Assembly (NCBI RefSeq): GCF_002091475.1
Contig: NZ_BCTR01000027.1
Span: forward strand, 93,631 to 157,630
Origin: Sphingomonas azotifigens NBRC 15497
GTDB taxonomy: Bacteria; Pseudomonadota; Alphaproteobacteria; Sphingomonadales; Sphingomonadaceae
Length of the DNA stretch: 64,000 bases
Direction of reading: 5' to 3'
The notes beneath the pieces are model-generated. The model did no database searches and had not been told where the DNA came from. It was given only the letters and a program-made list of their open reading frames with translations. This document shows, one piece after another, positions 1 to 7,936 of this stretch (position 1 is the first letter of the stretch; every line of letters starts with the position of its first letter). A program made the translations under genes and the position numbers.

Positions 1-755
1 AATTGCGCACCCTCGACATCGGTAACGGCGTCGGCGAGCGGATGTGCGAGGCCCTGGAAGCTGCCGATCGGCCGGCCGAAAGCCTCGCGCTCCGACGCGT
101 AGGCTGCGGCATGCTCGAGCGCCTTGCGGCCCATGGCGGCGATATTGGCGGCCGCGAGCAACTTCCATTCCTCGATGCCGGCCTGCCAGGCGGCGCATGC
201 GTCCGGACCGGAGGCGAGTACCAGCGCATTGTCGAGATCGATCGTTATCGCAGCCAGCGGCAGCGTGCCGAGGTTGGCCGGAACCGTCCGATCTGCGGGC
301 ACGGCGGCGAGATAGACGGTTGCCCCGTCCGAACAGAGGACCCGATCGGCGATGGCGCCGGCGGGAACCAGTTGCGGCACACCGGCTTCCACAGGGTGGA
401 GCGCGACGGTGAGGATCGAACCGCCTGCAATGTCCTCCAGGACGGCATGCCCGGCGGGTGCGATGTCCGCGAGAATTCGGCTCGCCACGGCGCATTCGAT
501 CAGTGGCACCGATGCCAGATAGCTGCCGAGCGTTTCGGCAACGACCACCGCATCGATAAGGGCCAGGCCGCCGCCGCCCCGCCCCTCCGGCACCCGCATC
601 AGGGGAAGGCCGAATCCGACCAGCTCCGTCCAGAGTGCCGGATCATATCCCAGCGGTTCTGCGGCCCGGATGCGTGCCGAAGTCGATTCGTTCTGAAACA
701 GTCGCTCAAGGCTGTCCCGCAACAAGGCCTGTTGTTCGCTGAGTTGCAGGTTCAA
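1..755 (-). CDS. Acyl-CoA dehydrogenase (C-terminus cut by window edge)
   Basis: Flavin-dependent acyl-CoA dehydrogenase that would introduce an alpha,beta double bond into an acyl-CoA and pass electrons to ETF. About 251 codons are visible and the rest lies beyond the left edge. The N-terminal helical domain is clear, and the last visible part has the family signature FGRPIGSFQGLAHPLAD. It resembles the short, second-subunit type of acyl-CoA dehydrogenase, like the gene at 35213-36181. The start is taken as TTG at 755, because GGAG stands 7 nt upstream and I see no in-frame ATG or GTG just before it. A copy of the shared palindrome (818-837) lies about 60 bp upstream. Family assignment is firm; substrate is unknown. 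Confidence 0.88.
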   Translation of the reverse strand, partial: MNLQLSEQQALLRDSLERLFQNESTSARIRAAEPLGYDPALWTELVGFGLPLMRVPEGRGGGGLALIDAVVVAETLGSYLASVPLIECAVASRILADIAPAGHAVLEDIAGGSILTVALHPVEAGVPQLVPAGAIADRVLCSDGATVYLAAVPADRTVPANLGTLPLAAITIDLDNALVLASGPDACAAWQAGIEEWKLLAAANIAAMGRKALEHAAAYASEREAFGRPIGSFQGLAHPLADAVTDVEGAQ

Positions 756-817
756 ATGCCATCTCCTTGGGATTGGACACGCTCTTGCGGCGGTCCTTTA
801 GACCCAGACTAATTTAC

Positions 818-837
818 AATCTAACGATTGGAAGGTA
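818..837. promoter_or_regulatory. Shared palindromic operator, copy 1
   Basis: AATCTAACGATTGGAAGGTA, upstream of the acyl-CoA dehydrogenase that starts at 755. It fits the window-wide pattern AAYC-N3-CG-NN-CG-N3-GRTT in the left half; the right half is weaker. Operator function is inferred from recurrence. Confidence 0.5.
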
Positions 838-884
838 AAGTGACAAGGGCGTGATCTCGCCTCGAACTGGGTGCGAGCGGCCCC

Positions 885-1898
885 TTAGGCCAGGTTGGCG
901 GCGAGCACGGGCACGTCGGCCAGTCCTCGCAGCACATCGTTGAGATGCGTGCAGCCGAGCGTCGAGGGAAGCGTGTCGAGAACGGTGTTGCGGAAATCGC
1001 CGATCTGGTGTCCCACCATTCGCGCAGCCTTGACGGCAGCGCCCGGGCACTCCGGGAAAGGAAGGATCAGCGGCAGCGCCTGGAGCGATTCGAGAATGCC
1101 GCTCTCGGCATCGATCTCCGCATAGACGCGATATTCGTGCACCGCCCTGCGCCCGCCATCGGGCGCAGTGCCGCTGTCCTGAAACGCCGCGTCCACCAGG
1201 ATCAACCGGTCCTCGCGCCAGATGTCCAGTCGGCGGGCGCGACGCATCGCAGGGCCGTGCTGGTCCGGCATGGCATGCCAGCTCCAGCTGTCCGAAGGAT
1301 CGTCCAGTGGACCCACGCGTGCAGTGTCTTCCGTCGCGGCATCCTGCAACCGGTCCGGCAGGAGCGCGGAGGAGCCTTCCGCAAAACCGGTACAGATGTT
1401 GAGCATGTTGCCTTTCCGGCCATGCGTCTGCGGTTGCGTCTTATCCTTGGAAAACGCTGCCCAGTCCGGCATCCACTGCGACCAGATCCAGCGGGCAACC
1501 AGGCTGGCACCGGCGAAATCATCAAGGATCTGATATAGCGGGGTGCCGACCAGATCGCCGAGTGCCGAGGCGATCATCCGCCTGCTGTCGCCGCCCGCAC
1601 GCACGCCGACCAGCTCGCCGGTGCGTTCCTGGTGCGCGTTCGTCTTCAACGCCAGTATTTCCCTGGCCGGGGAAATGCGCATTTCATACCCTGCCTCGCT
1701 CAGGATATGCGGATCGCCGCCGTCTTCGGGGGTGCACAAGTCGCGGGCGCGCGCCGCCATGGTCCAGGCTGCCGACGCCCCATCCGGCCAGTGGGAGTCG
1801 ATGGAGGTGGTGCGTCGGATCGAACCCGGACGACGCGGTGGCGCGACGCCGGCCGACTGCCGCGCCAATGGGAATTGCTGCGGTCTATGTGTCATCAT
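885..1898 (-). CDS. DUF2889 domain protein
   Basis: Protein of about 337 residues whose C-terminal part carries the DUF2889 hallmark (CTHLNDVLRGLADVPVLAA at the very end). The function of this family is not established; members often sit in CoA-dependent catabolic clusters. The start is either ATG at 1898 or ATG at 1895: both overlap the stop of the upstream HIT gene (ATGA or TGATG), so the two are translationally coupled. It is the last gene of a three-gene operon thiolase, HIT, DUF2889. No signal peptide or membrane segment is visible. The call rests mainly on the C-terminal motif. Confidence 0.75.
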   Translation of the reverse strand: MMTHRPQQFPLARQSAGVAPPRRPGSIRRTTSIDSHWPDGASAAWTMAARARDLCTPEDGGDPHILSEAGYEMRISPAREILALKTNAHQERTGELVGVRAGGDSRRMIASALGDLVGTPLYQILDDFAGASLVARWIWSQWMPDWAAFSKDKTQPQTHGRKGNMLNICTGFAEGSSALLPDRLQDAATEDTARVGPLDDPSDSWSWHAMPDQHGPAMRRARRLDIWREDRLILVDAAFQDSGTAPDGGRRAVHEYRVYAEIDAESGILESLQALPLILPFPECPGAAVKAARMVGHQIGDFRNTVLDTLPSTLGCTHLNDVLRGLADVPVLAANLA

Positions 1899-2356
1899 GC
1901 CTCCAATGCTCCTCCCTCACCGTGTGCGATCCTCGCCCGGAGGCGCTGCGCCATCGCGTCGAGTTCGCCCGGGTCCCCGCGTTGCTGTGCGTGGATGCCC
2001 AGCGCTTGTCCGGCAAAGCGAGGCACCAGATGGACGTGCACATGGAATACGGATTGTCCCCCATCGTCCCCGTTGAACTGCAGCAACTGAACGCCAACGG
2101 GGGCCAGTTCCGCGACCAGGACCCGCATCAGCATCTGCGCGCGGCGGAAGAGCGGGGCGATGCTCGCTTCGTCGAGGTCGAGCAGGTTCCGCGCCTGTCC
2201 TCGCTTCGGAATGATCAGGCTATGCCCGGGCGATTGCGGGAAAAGGTCGAGAAAGGCGAGCGTGTCCTCGTCTTCCCAAATGCGATGGCAAGGCAGTTCT
2301 CCCCGCAGGATTTTCGCGAAGACATTGTCTGGATCATAGGTGCCGACCAGCGACAT
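1895..2356 (-). CDS. HIT family nucleotide-binding protein
   Basis: Histidine-triad hydrolase of 153 residues. The triad HVHVHLVPR is at about residues 105-113 (His105, His107, His109), with the usual upstream segments EDTLAFLDLFPQSPGHSLIIPK. HIT proteins hydrolyse nucleoside phosphoramidates or adenylylated intermediates. A plausible local role is clearing acyl-adenylates made by the many adenylate-forming ligases of the cluster, but that is inference. It lies 17 bp downstream of the thiolase and overlaps the DUF2889 gene. Start ATG 2356 (MSLVGTYDP) is preceded by an AGGAGG-like site. Length is normal for the family. Confidence 0.9.
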   Translation of the reverse strand: MSLVGTYDPDNVFAKILRGELPCHRIWEDEDTLAFLDLFPQSPGHSLIIPKRGQARNLLDLDEASIAPLFRRAQMLMRVLVAELAPVGVQLLQFNGDDGGQSVFHVHVHLVPRFAGQALGIHAQQRGDPGELDAMAQRLRARIAHGEGGALEA

Positions 2357-2373
2357 GGCTGCCTCCTGTGCGA

Positions 2374-3558
2374 TCAGACCAGCTCGTACAGGGAGGCCGC
2401 GCCCATCCCGCCGGCGATACACATGGTGACCACGACATATTTCACCTTGCGGCGCCTGCCTTCGATCAGGACGTGGCCCAGCTGGCGCGCGCCCGTCATG
2501 CCGAAGGGATGGCCGATCGACACGGCGCCGCCATCGACGTTGAGTCGGTCGTCCGGTATCCCGAGCCGGTCGCGGCAATAGACGACCTGGCAGGCATAGG
2601 CCTCGTTCAATTCCCACAGGCCGATATCCTCCAGCCGCAGCCCGTGCTGTTTCAGGAGCTTCGGAATGGCATAGACCGGCCCAATGCCCATTTCGTCCGG
2701 CGCAAGACCGGCGATGGCGAAGCCGCGATACAGGCCCAGCACGGGCAGGCCACGTTGCGCCGCGAGCGTTCCGTTCATCAGGACGCTCGCGGAGGCGCCG
2801 TCGGCGAGCTGGCTGGCATTGCCCGCCGTGACCGTGCCGTCTTCGCGCACCACGGGCTTCAGCTTTGCGAGCGTCTCCAGCGTGGTGTCCGGGCGGTTGC
2901 ACTCGTCCTGCTCGAGCAGCACGTCTACCTCCGATACCTCGCCGGTGGCCTTGTCCGTCACCAGCTTGCGCGTCGGCAGGGGTACGATCTCGTCATCGAA
3001 GCGCCCGTCGCGCTGCGCCTGCGCGGTCCGCATCTGGCTCGAATAGGCATAGGCGTCTTGCACTTCGCGGCTGATGGCATAGCGCTCCGCCACGACCTCG
3101 GCGGTTTCGTTCATGCTCAACAGCATGCCGGGCTGATGCGCGCGGATCCAAGGCGCGCGCCCGGCCCGCGGTATGTGCGGCGTGGGGCTGACCATGCTGA
3201 CCGACTCGACGCCGCCGGCGACCACCACGGGTACGCGATCGACGATGATGCGCTGTGCGGCGAAACTCGCGGCCTGGATGCCGGAACTGCATGCGCGTGC
3301 AATCGTCACGGCGCCGGCGGTTTGCGGGATTCCGCCGACGAGACCGGCATGGCGCGCGATGTTGTTGCCGCTGTCTCCTTCCGGAACCGCGCAGCCGAAG
3401 ATGACGTCGTCCACTTCCGCCGGATCGATTCCCGCGCGCGCTACTGCGTGACGGATGGCATGGCCGCCCAGCGTGCCGCTGTGCGTATTGTTGAAGGCGC
3501 CCCGAAACGCTTTGGCGAGCGGTGTGCGGGCAGTCGAGACAACGACCGCATCGGTCAT
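2374..3558 (-). CDS. Acetyl-CoA acyltransferase (thiolase)
   Basis: Degradative-type thiolase, 394 residues, which would cleave a 3-oxoacyl-CoA with CoA. The full catalytic set is visible: nucleophile Cys90 in ARACSSGIQA, His350 in SIGHPFGMTGAR and Cys380 in MCIAGGMG. The usual NRFC before the nucleophile is replaced by ARAC, suggesting a divergent substrate group. First gene of an operon with the HIT and DUF2889 genes. Copy 2 of the shared operator lies about 45 bp upstream. The reverse strand is also open here for about 400 codons, but that frame shows no family features. Confidence 0.93.
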   Translation of the reverse strand: MTDAVVVSTARTPLAKAFRGAFNNTHSGTLGGHAIRHAVARAGIDPAEVDDVIFGCAVPEGDSGNNIARHAGLVGGIPQTAGAVTIARACSSGIQAASFAAQRIIVDRVPVVVAGGVESVSMVSPTPHIPRAGRAPWIRAHQPGMLLSMNETAEVVAERYAISREVQDAYAYSSQMRTAQAQRDGRFDDEIVPLPTRKLVTDKATGEVSEVDVLLEQDECNRPDTTLETLAKLKPVVREDGTVTAGNASQLADGASASVLMNGTLAAQRGLPVLGLYRGFAIAGLAPDEMGIGPVYAIPKLLKQHGLRLEDIGLWELNEAYACQVVYCRDRLGIPDDRLNVDGGAVSIGHPFGMTGARQLGHVLIEGRRRKVKYVVVTMCIAGGMGAASLYELV

Positions 3559-3600
3559 GGATTCACCTCGAAGTTTTCAGGAGTGCCGCTCTAGCAGGGG

Positions 3601-3620
3601 AAAATATCAATCGATAGGTA
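3601..3620. promoter_or_regulatory. Shared palindromic operator, copy 2
   Basis: AAAATATCAATCGATAGGTA; the reverse complement reads TACCTATCGATTGATATTTT and matches the common left half-site. It lies between the thiolase (starts 3558, minus) and the MFS gene (starts 3775, plus), nearer the thiolase. Confidence 0.55.
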
Positions 3621-3774
3621 AAAAATTAAGGGAGGGGAATGGGGTCGTCCACCGCGGCGGATGGGCAGAAGGGCTTCCGGCCGCCACGCGAGAAATCACA
3701 AGCGTGTTGCCGAACGCGCGGACAGGTGCGGTGCCGGCGGCTAGCCTGCACCGCAAATGGTGAGGAGGGCGAGC

Positions 3775-5178
3775 ATGGCAGCGGCGCAGCGAAACGGTTT
3801 CCGGTGGGCCATGATCACCCTGATCCTGATCGAGGCGTTGAGCTCGTTCGAACATGTCATGATCATTGCGGCACTGCCGTTCATCTCCCGTGCGTTCGGC
3901 CTCGCATCGGCAGGGTGGGTCGTCACCAGCTTCCTGCTCGTACAGGCCAGTTCAGCAGCGATCGGTGCTCGGCTGGGCGACATGTATGGGCGTGAGCGCG
4001 TGCTCGCCGTAATCCTGGTGCTGACCACCACTGGATCCCTGATCAGCGCATTCGGCGGGAGCATTCACTTCGTGATTGTCGGCCGCTGCCTCCAGGGGCT
4101 GTCGGGTGCGAACCTCGCGCTCTGTTATGGCATCGCCCGGCAGATGGTGCCCGCAAAGCGATTGCCCTTCTGGGTTGGCGCCTTGACGGGCGGCGTAACG
4201 CTGGCGGCGGCATTCGGCTATATCCTGGGGGGCTATTTGGCCGATCTGGGGAGTTGGCGGCTGATTTTCTGGTTTGCTGCGGGCTATGGCGCCATTGTGC
4301 TCCCCCTGCTGCTGGTGACCGTGCCCCGCCTCGGCAACGCACCGCCGATCGGGGGTGTCGACTGGCTGGGCGGCGTGCTGCTGCCGCTGGGGGTTGCGGG
4401 CATATTGTACGCCGTCACCTCCTCCGTCACCCAGGGCGGCCGCGGTCCTTGGGTTGCGGGCGCGGGTGTGGCGGGCGTTGTCCTGTTGCTGTGGTGGTGG
4501 GGCCATGAATGGCGCCGTCCGGATCCCCTGATACAGGTCCGCTTGTTGACGCAGCGGCCCGTGCTGATCGCCAATCTCTGCTTTGCAATTGCGGCGCTGG
4601 GCATCATGCAGTTCCCGCTGGTGCTGATCCAATATCTGCAGCAGCCCGCCGGCAGCGGCGCCGGGCTCGGACTGTCCGCTACGGCAGCGGGATGGATCAA
4701 GCTGCCTTCGAACGTGGGTTCGCTCCTGGCGGCGATGCTGGCCGGTTGGCTTTGCGGGCGCCACGGCGGCCGGCCGGTGATCCAATATGGCGGGCTGCTT
4801 GCGGCCCTCTCGCTAGGATCCTTTCCGTTCTTCCACGGCAATCCGTGGCAGATCATGGCTATCACGATCGGCGGAGCGGCCGGGATGACCACCCTGCTGG
4901 CAGCTGTGCCCAACGTCGTGCTCGCCCATGTGCAGCCCGAGCGTGCCGGAGAGGCCACCGGGCTGACCATGACTGTGTTGCGCGTCTTCACCGCCGCTGG
5001 CGCGCAGCTGGTAACGCTCTCGCTGGCGGCCAGCGCGACGCCCGCCCTGGCTGGCGGCCGCGCCTATCCCACCGAGTTCGGCTACACGGTCATTCTGGCA
5101 GGGGTCGCGCTCAGCGGCATTCTTATCGTGCTGGTCGCTCAATTGGGGAAGGGCGCCGCCCGGCCGCGTCATACCTGA
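3775..5178 (+). CDS. MFS transporter, DHA2-like
   Basis: Integral membrane transporter of 467 residues with many hydrophobic segments (about 14, as in the DHA2 drug/proton antiporter group). The loop motif LGDMYGRERVL after the second membrane segment is the MFS motif A. The likely role is uptake of the growth substrate or export of a toxic intermediate; direction cannot be read from sequence. The start ATG 3775 is preferred over ATG 3757, because GAGGAGGG ends about 5 nt before it. It stands alone on the plus strand, divergent from the thiolase operon across a 216-bp gap that holds operator copy 2. Confidence 0.9.
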   Translation: MAAAQRNGFRWAMITLILIEALSSFEHVMIIAALPFISRAFGLASAGWVVTSFLLVQASSAAIGARLGDMYGRERVLAVILVLTTTGSLISAFGGSIHFVIVGRCLQGLSGANLALCYGIARQMVPAKRLPFWVGALTGGVTLAAAFGYILGGYLADLGSWRLIFWFAAGYGAIVLPLLLVTVPRLGNAPPIGGVDWLGGVLLPLGVAGILYAVTSSVTQGGRGPWVAGAGVAGVVLLLWWWGHEWRRPDPLIQVRLLTQRPVLIANLCFAIAALGIMQFPLVLIQYLQQPAGSGAGLGLSATAAGWIKLPSNVGSLLAAMLAGWLCGRHGGRPVIQYGGLLAALSLGSFPFFHGNPWQIMAITIGGAAGMTTLLAAVPNVVLAHVQPERAGEATGLTMTVLRVFTAAGAQLVTLSLAASATPALAGGRAYPTEFGYTVILAGVALSGILIVLVAQLGKGAARPRHT

Positions 5179-5211
5179 CGAACGCGGTTCTTCGCGGGGA
5201 AAGCGAAGGTA

Positions 5212-5664
5212 TCAGCGGTCGCTTAGGGCTCGAAAATTGGGCAGAACCCAGCCGTCACAGATATCGGTCCATTCGACGACGACCCGCGTCCCGATCCGTA
5301 CGTCTTCGGCATTGCAGCCCGTCAGGTTGCCGACCAGGCGCGCGCCGCGCGCGCCATCGATTTCCACCACGACAGGTACATACACATAGTCTTCACCGGT
5401 GGCGGGATTCTTGCTGCATATCGCATAGCTAAACACCGTGCCCGTGCCGGGCAGGGTCGGCCATGTCCGTTCCTTGCTCGCGCAAATCGGGCAATAGGGC
5501 GTCGGCGGCAGACGAAATGCGCCGCAGGATGCGCATTGGCAGGCCGTCAGCCGATGTTCCTTTGCTGCCAGCCAGAAGGGCTCGGTATCGGGATTGGTCG
5601 TGATGTGGATCTGGTCTCCGGGCAGCAGCCGCGCGGGACCATAGGCGATCGAATGGGCGGACAT
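5212..5664 (-). CDS. DUF35 OB-fold/Zn-ribbon protein, partner of thiolase-like protein
   Basis: DUF35 protein, 150 residues. The zinc ribbon is intact: Cys44 and Cys47 (CASC) with Cys58 and Cys61 (CPIC). An OB-fold follows (GTVFSYAICSK ... VYVPVVVEIDGARGARLVGNL). In known systems such as ChsH2-DUF35 with Ltp2, DUF35 domains bind thiolase-like proteins and are needed for retro-aldol or thiolytic cleavage. The ATG at 5664 overlaps the stop of the thiolase-like gene by one base (TGATG), which fits a stoichiometric complex. Good family match; the role is by analogy. Confidence 0.92.
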   Translation of the reverse strand: MSAHSIAYGPARLLPGDQIHITTNPDTEPFWLAAKEHRLTACQCASCGAFRLPPTPYCPICASKERTWPTLPGTGTVFSYAICSKNPATGEDYVYVPVVVEIDGARGARLVGNLTGCNAEDVRIGTRVVVEWTDICDGWVLPNFRALSDR

Positions 5665-6881
5665 CAGGCGCTCCTCAGGACCAGGCTGGATACGGGAATC
5701 GGGGCGGGCCCGCCGGTCGCGAGCGCAAATTCGCAATCTGCAACCTGGTTGATGGCGGTTCCGCGGACCTGCTCCACCGCTTCCACGACGTGGGTCATGC
5801 CAATGATATAGGCTTCGCTGAGATTGCCGCCGTGGGTATTGACGGGGATGCCGCCGTTGACGCCGCCGCGGCTCGCCGGATCATAGCGGGTCTTTCCCGC
5901 GAGGACATAGTCGTTGCCCTCGCCGCGCTCGCAAAAGCCATAGTCTTCCAGCTGCGCCAATACCATCGAGCTGAAATGATCGTAGATCAGGGCGACATCC
6001 ATGTCCTTGGCGGCAAGCCCGGTCTGTGCCCAAACCCGCTCCGCCAGAAACTGGTGGCCCGAGCTGGAGAATTCCGGGTCCGGCATGTTCATCCACCCGA
6101 ATGCGCGACCCCATTTTCGCGACGCGCCATGCACGCAGCCATGGATGTAGGCGGGCTTCTGGCGGCAATCGCGCGCTCTGTCCGCGGTGGTGGTGATGAC
6201 GGCGATCGCACCGTCGGTCTCAAGGCAGAAATCGAGGCGGCGGAGTGGATCCGCCAGCATGACGGAGGCGAGATAGTCCTCCTTCGACAGCGGTGTTCTG
6301 CGGATCGCCTTCGGTCGATTGAGCGCATGCGTGCGCGAGGCCATCACGATTTCGGCCAGCGCATCTTCGGTGGACCCGTACAGGTGCATGTGGCGTCTTG
6401 CGAGGACGCTCATGAGATGGCCGGGGCCGATCAGGCCGGAAGGCTGCAAAAAGCTGTTTTCCGGATCCGGCTTCATCCTGCCGAAGATATCGCCGAGCCG
6501 GGCGGAAGGCGTCTGCTGGACCGCCATGACGGTGACCGCATAGGTGCAATCCTCGTTCATCAGCCCGGCGGTGGCGAGGCCGACTGCTCCGGCGACGCCA
6601 CCCCCGCCGGAGGTCAGCGTCGCGGTAAAGGAAATGTGCGGCATGCCGAGCGTTTCCATCAGCGAGCCACTGTCGAACTTGTCGACATAGCCGGCACTCG
6701 CGCCGCCATAATACGCGAAGCCGTCGATATCCTTGACGCTGATGCCGGCATCTTCGCACGCCTTGAGGATCGCCTCGCCGGCCATGTCGTTGATCGTGCG
6801 GGGCCAGCTCTTTCCGCGGACATAATAGTCCGTCGCGCCTATCCCGACGATCGCACATTTGTCCTGATGCGCCCAAGTCAC
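5664..6881 (-). CDS. Cysteine-less thiolase-like protein (SCP-x/Ltp type), candidate retro-aldolase
   Basis: Thiolase-fold protein of 405 residues of the lipid-transfer/SCP-x group. The position of the thiolase nucleophile reads TLTSGGGGVAG, with no cysteine. The C-terminal motif VNTHGGNLSEAY is typical of DUF35-associated members, and the GHP motif is lost. Such proteins, for example Ltp2 of steroid degraders, act as aldolases rather than thiolases. The start is placed at GTG 6881 because GGGGAGG lies 6 nt upstream; an earlier in-frame TTG at 6905 has no such site. Paired with the DUF35 gene downstream. Operator copy 3 is about 85 bp upstream. Confidence 0.88.
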   Translation of the reverse strand: MTWAHQDKCAIVGIGATDYYVRGKSWPRTINDMAGEAILKACEDAGISVKDIDGFAYYGGASAGYVDKFDSGSLMETLGMPHISFTATLTSGGGGVAGAVGLATAGLMNEDCTYAVTVMAVQQTPSARLGDIFGRMKPDPENSFLQPSGLIGPGHLMSVLARRHMHLYGSTEDALAEIVMASRTHALNRPKAIRRTPLSKEDYLASVMLADPLRRLDFCLETDGAIAVITTTADRARDCRQKPAYIHGCVHGASRKWGRAFGWMNMPDPEFSSSGHQFLAERVWAQTGLAAKDMDVALIYDHFSSMVLAQLEDYGFCERGEGNDYVLAGKTRYDPASRGGVNGGIPVNTHGGNLSEAYIIGMTHVVEAVEQVRGTAINQVADCEFALATGGPAPIPVSSLVLRSA

Positions 6882-6963
6882 GGCGTTCCTCCCCTGATGG
6901 CGCAAGCGCTGCTATCGCACCCGCTGTTCATGCGTTCGCGGCACCAACCGAGGTGGCGCTAAA

Positions 6964-6983
6964 AATCGAACGGTCGATTGGTT
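6964..6983. promoter_or_regulatory. Shared palindromic operator, copy 3
   Basis: AATCGAACGGTCGATTGGTT; one of the most symmetrical copies (its reverse complement is AACCAATCGACCGTTCGATT). It lies upstream of the thiolase-like/DUF35 operon and just downstream of the TetR gene that ends at 7007. Confidence 0.6.
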
Positions 6984-7006
6984 GATAACAGCGGCGGGCG
7001 CGACAA

Positions 7007-7735
7007 TCAATCCGTCTCGCAGGCCGGCAGTAGATGTTGGGGGCGTGGAGGGCAGTCGGGGGATTTGCTCGGCGGAAATGCGGCCATCAGGTGATGGTAG
7101 AGGACGTCGATCTTTTCCTCGATGGAGGGCCGGGTGGGGGCGAGCGCAAGTACCGGCAGGACATAGGTGCGGACGATCCTGTGCGCTTCCTCGTCCGTAT
7201 CGTACCGACGATGGCTGAGCTCGAAGATCTGCACCAGCAGCCACCGCTGGAGTTCATCGAATGGGGCCGGGCATCGGCACAGGCCTTCGGCGCGCGCACG
7301 GGCCAGGAGCGGCACCAGTGTCTGGCTGGAAGCGTTCTGCATGGCGCTCGCCAGCAGCTCGATGGTCGCCGTGGAGAGCCCGCGATCCAGCTCGCGTTGC
7401 AGCCAGCCATGGCGATGCGCGGCCATGATCGAATAGACGATCAGGTTCTCCATCCGCTCGGCGAACGGTGCAGGACTGGTCGCCAACTGTCCGCATGCGG
7501 CGATGTCGTCGGCAAAGCGATATCGCAGGAACTTCGCGAGCAGGGCGTCTCGGCCGCCGTAGCGCCGATACAAGGTTGTCCGCGGCACACCCGAATGCCG
7601 AATGATGTCGTCCTGCGTGACGTCCTGCAGGCCCTTCTCGTCGATCGCTGCCTGAACCGCTGCGAAGAATCCTAACGACTCCGCGTGCGAGAACTCGATC
7701 GCGTCGTCGGTGTCCTGGCGTTGCATCGCTTCCAT
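7007..7735 (-). CDS. TetR family transcriptional regulator
   Basis: TetR-type repressor, 242 residues. The helix-turn-helix is at about residues 38-66 (QDDIIRHSGVPRTTLYRRYGGRDALLAKFLRY shortened: DIIRHSGVPRTTLYRRYGG), followed by a helical ligand domain. It is divergent from the epoxide hydrolase gene (start 7933), which it may control. It is also one of three local candidates for binding the shared 20-bp palindrome, since TetR proteins commonly bind sites of this size. No copy of that palindrome is visible in its own upstream gap (7736-7932); I see there only a short dyad around ATTAGAAATAAT. Confidence 0.9.
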   Translation of the reverse strand: MEAMQRQDTDDAIEFSHAESLGFFAAVQAAIDEKGLQDVTQDDIIRHSGVPRTTLYRRYGGRDALLAKFLRYRFADDIAACGQLATSPAPFAERMENLIVYSIMAAHRHGWLQRELDRGLSTATIELLASAMQNASSQTLVPLLARARAEGLCRCPAPFDELQRWLLVQIFELSHRRYDTDEEAHRIVRTYVLPVLALAPTRPSIEEKIDVLYHHLMAAFPPSKSPDCPPRPQHLLPACETD

Positions 7736-7903
7736 CGGCTGGTTTCCTTCCCGGTAGCTACCCCGTCGTTGCGAGCGTGATCACCCTTGCCTTCGACAAA
7801 AATGGAACTAACATTAGAAATAATCCCAAAGATAGGGACATCGAATCGAAACCATCCTGGCCGGGTCGGACAAGGGCGGCGGGATGACATGGAGAGCGGC
7901 CAG

Positions 7904-7936
7904 ATGAGCAAGCAGCCGAACGAGCGTTCAGCATGA
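7904..7936 (+). CDS. Possible 10-codon leader peptide before epoxide hydrolase
   Basis: Tiny open frame MSKQPNERSA with a good ribosome site (GGAGAG, 7 nt before its ATG). Its TGA overlaps the ATG of the epoxide hydrolase in ATGA. The hydrolase ATG has no clear ribosome site of its own, so coupling through this peptide is plausible. No homology can be claimed. Confidence 0.3.
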   Translation: MSKQPNERSA

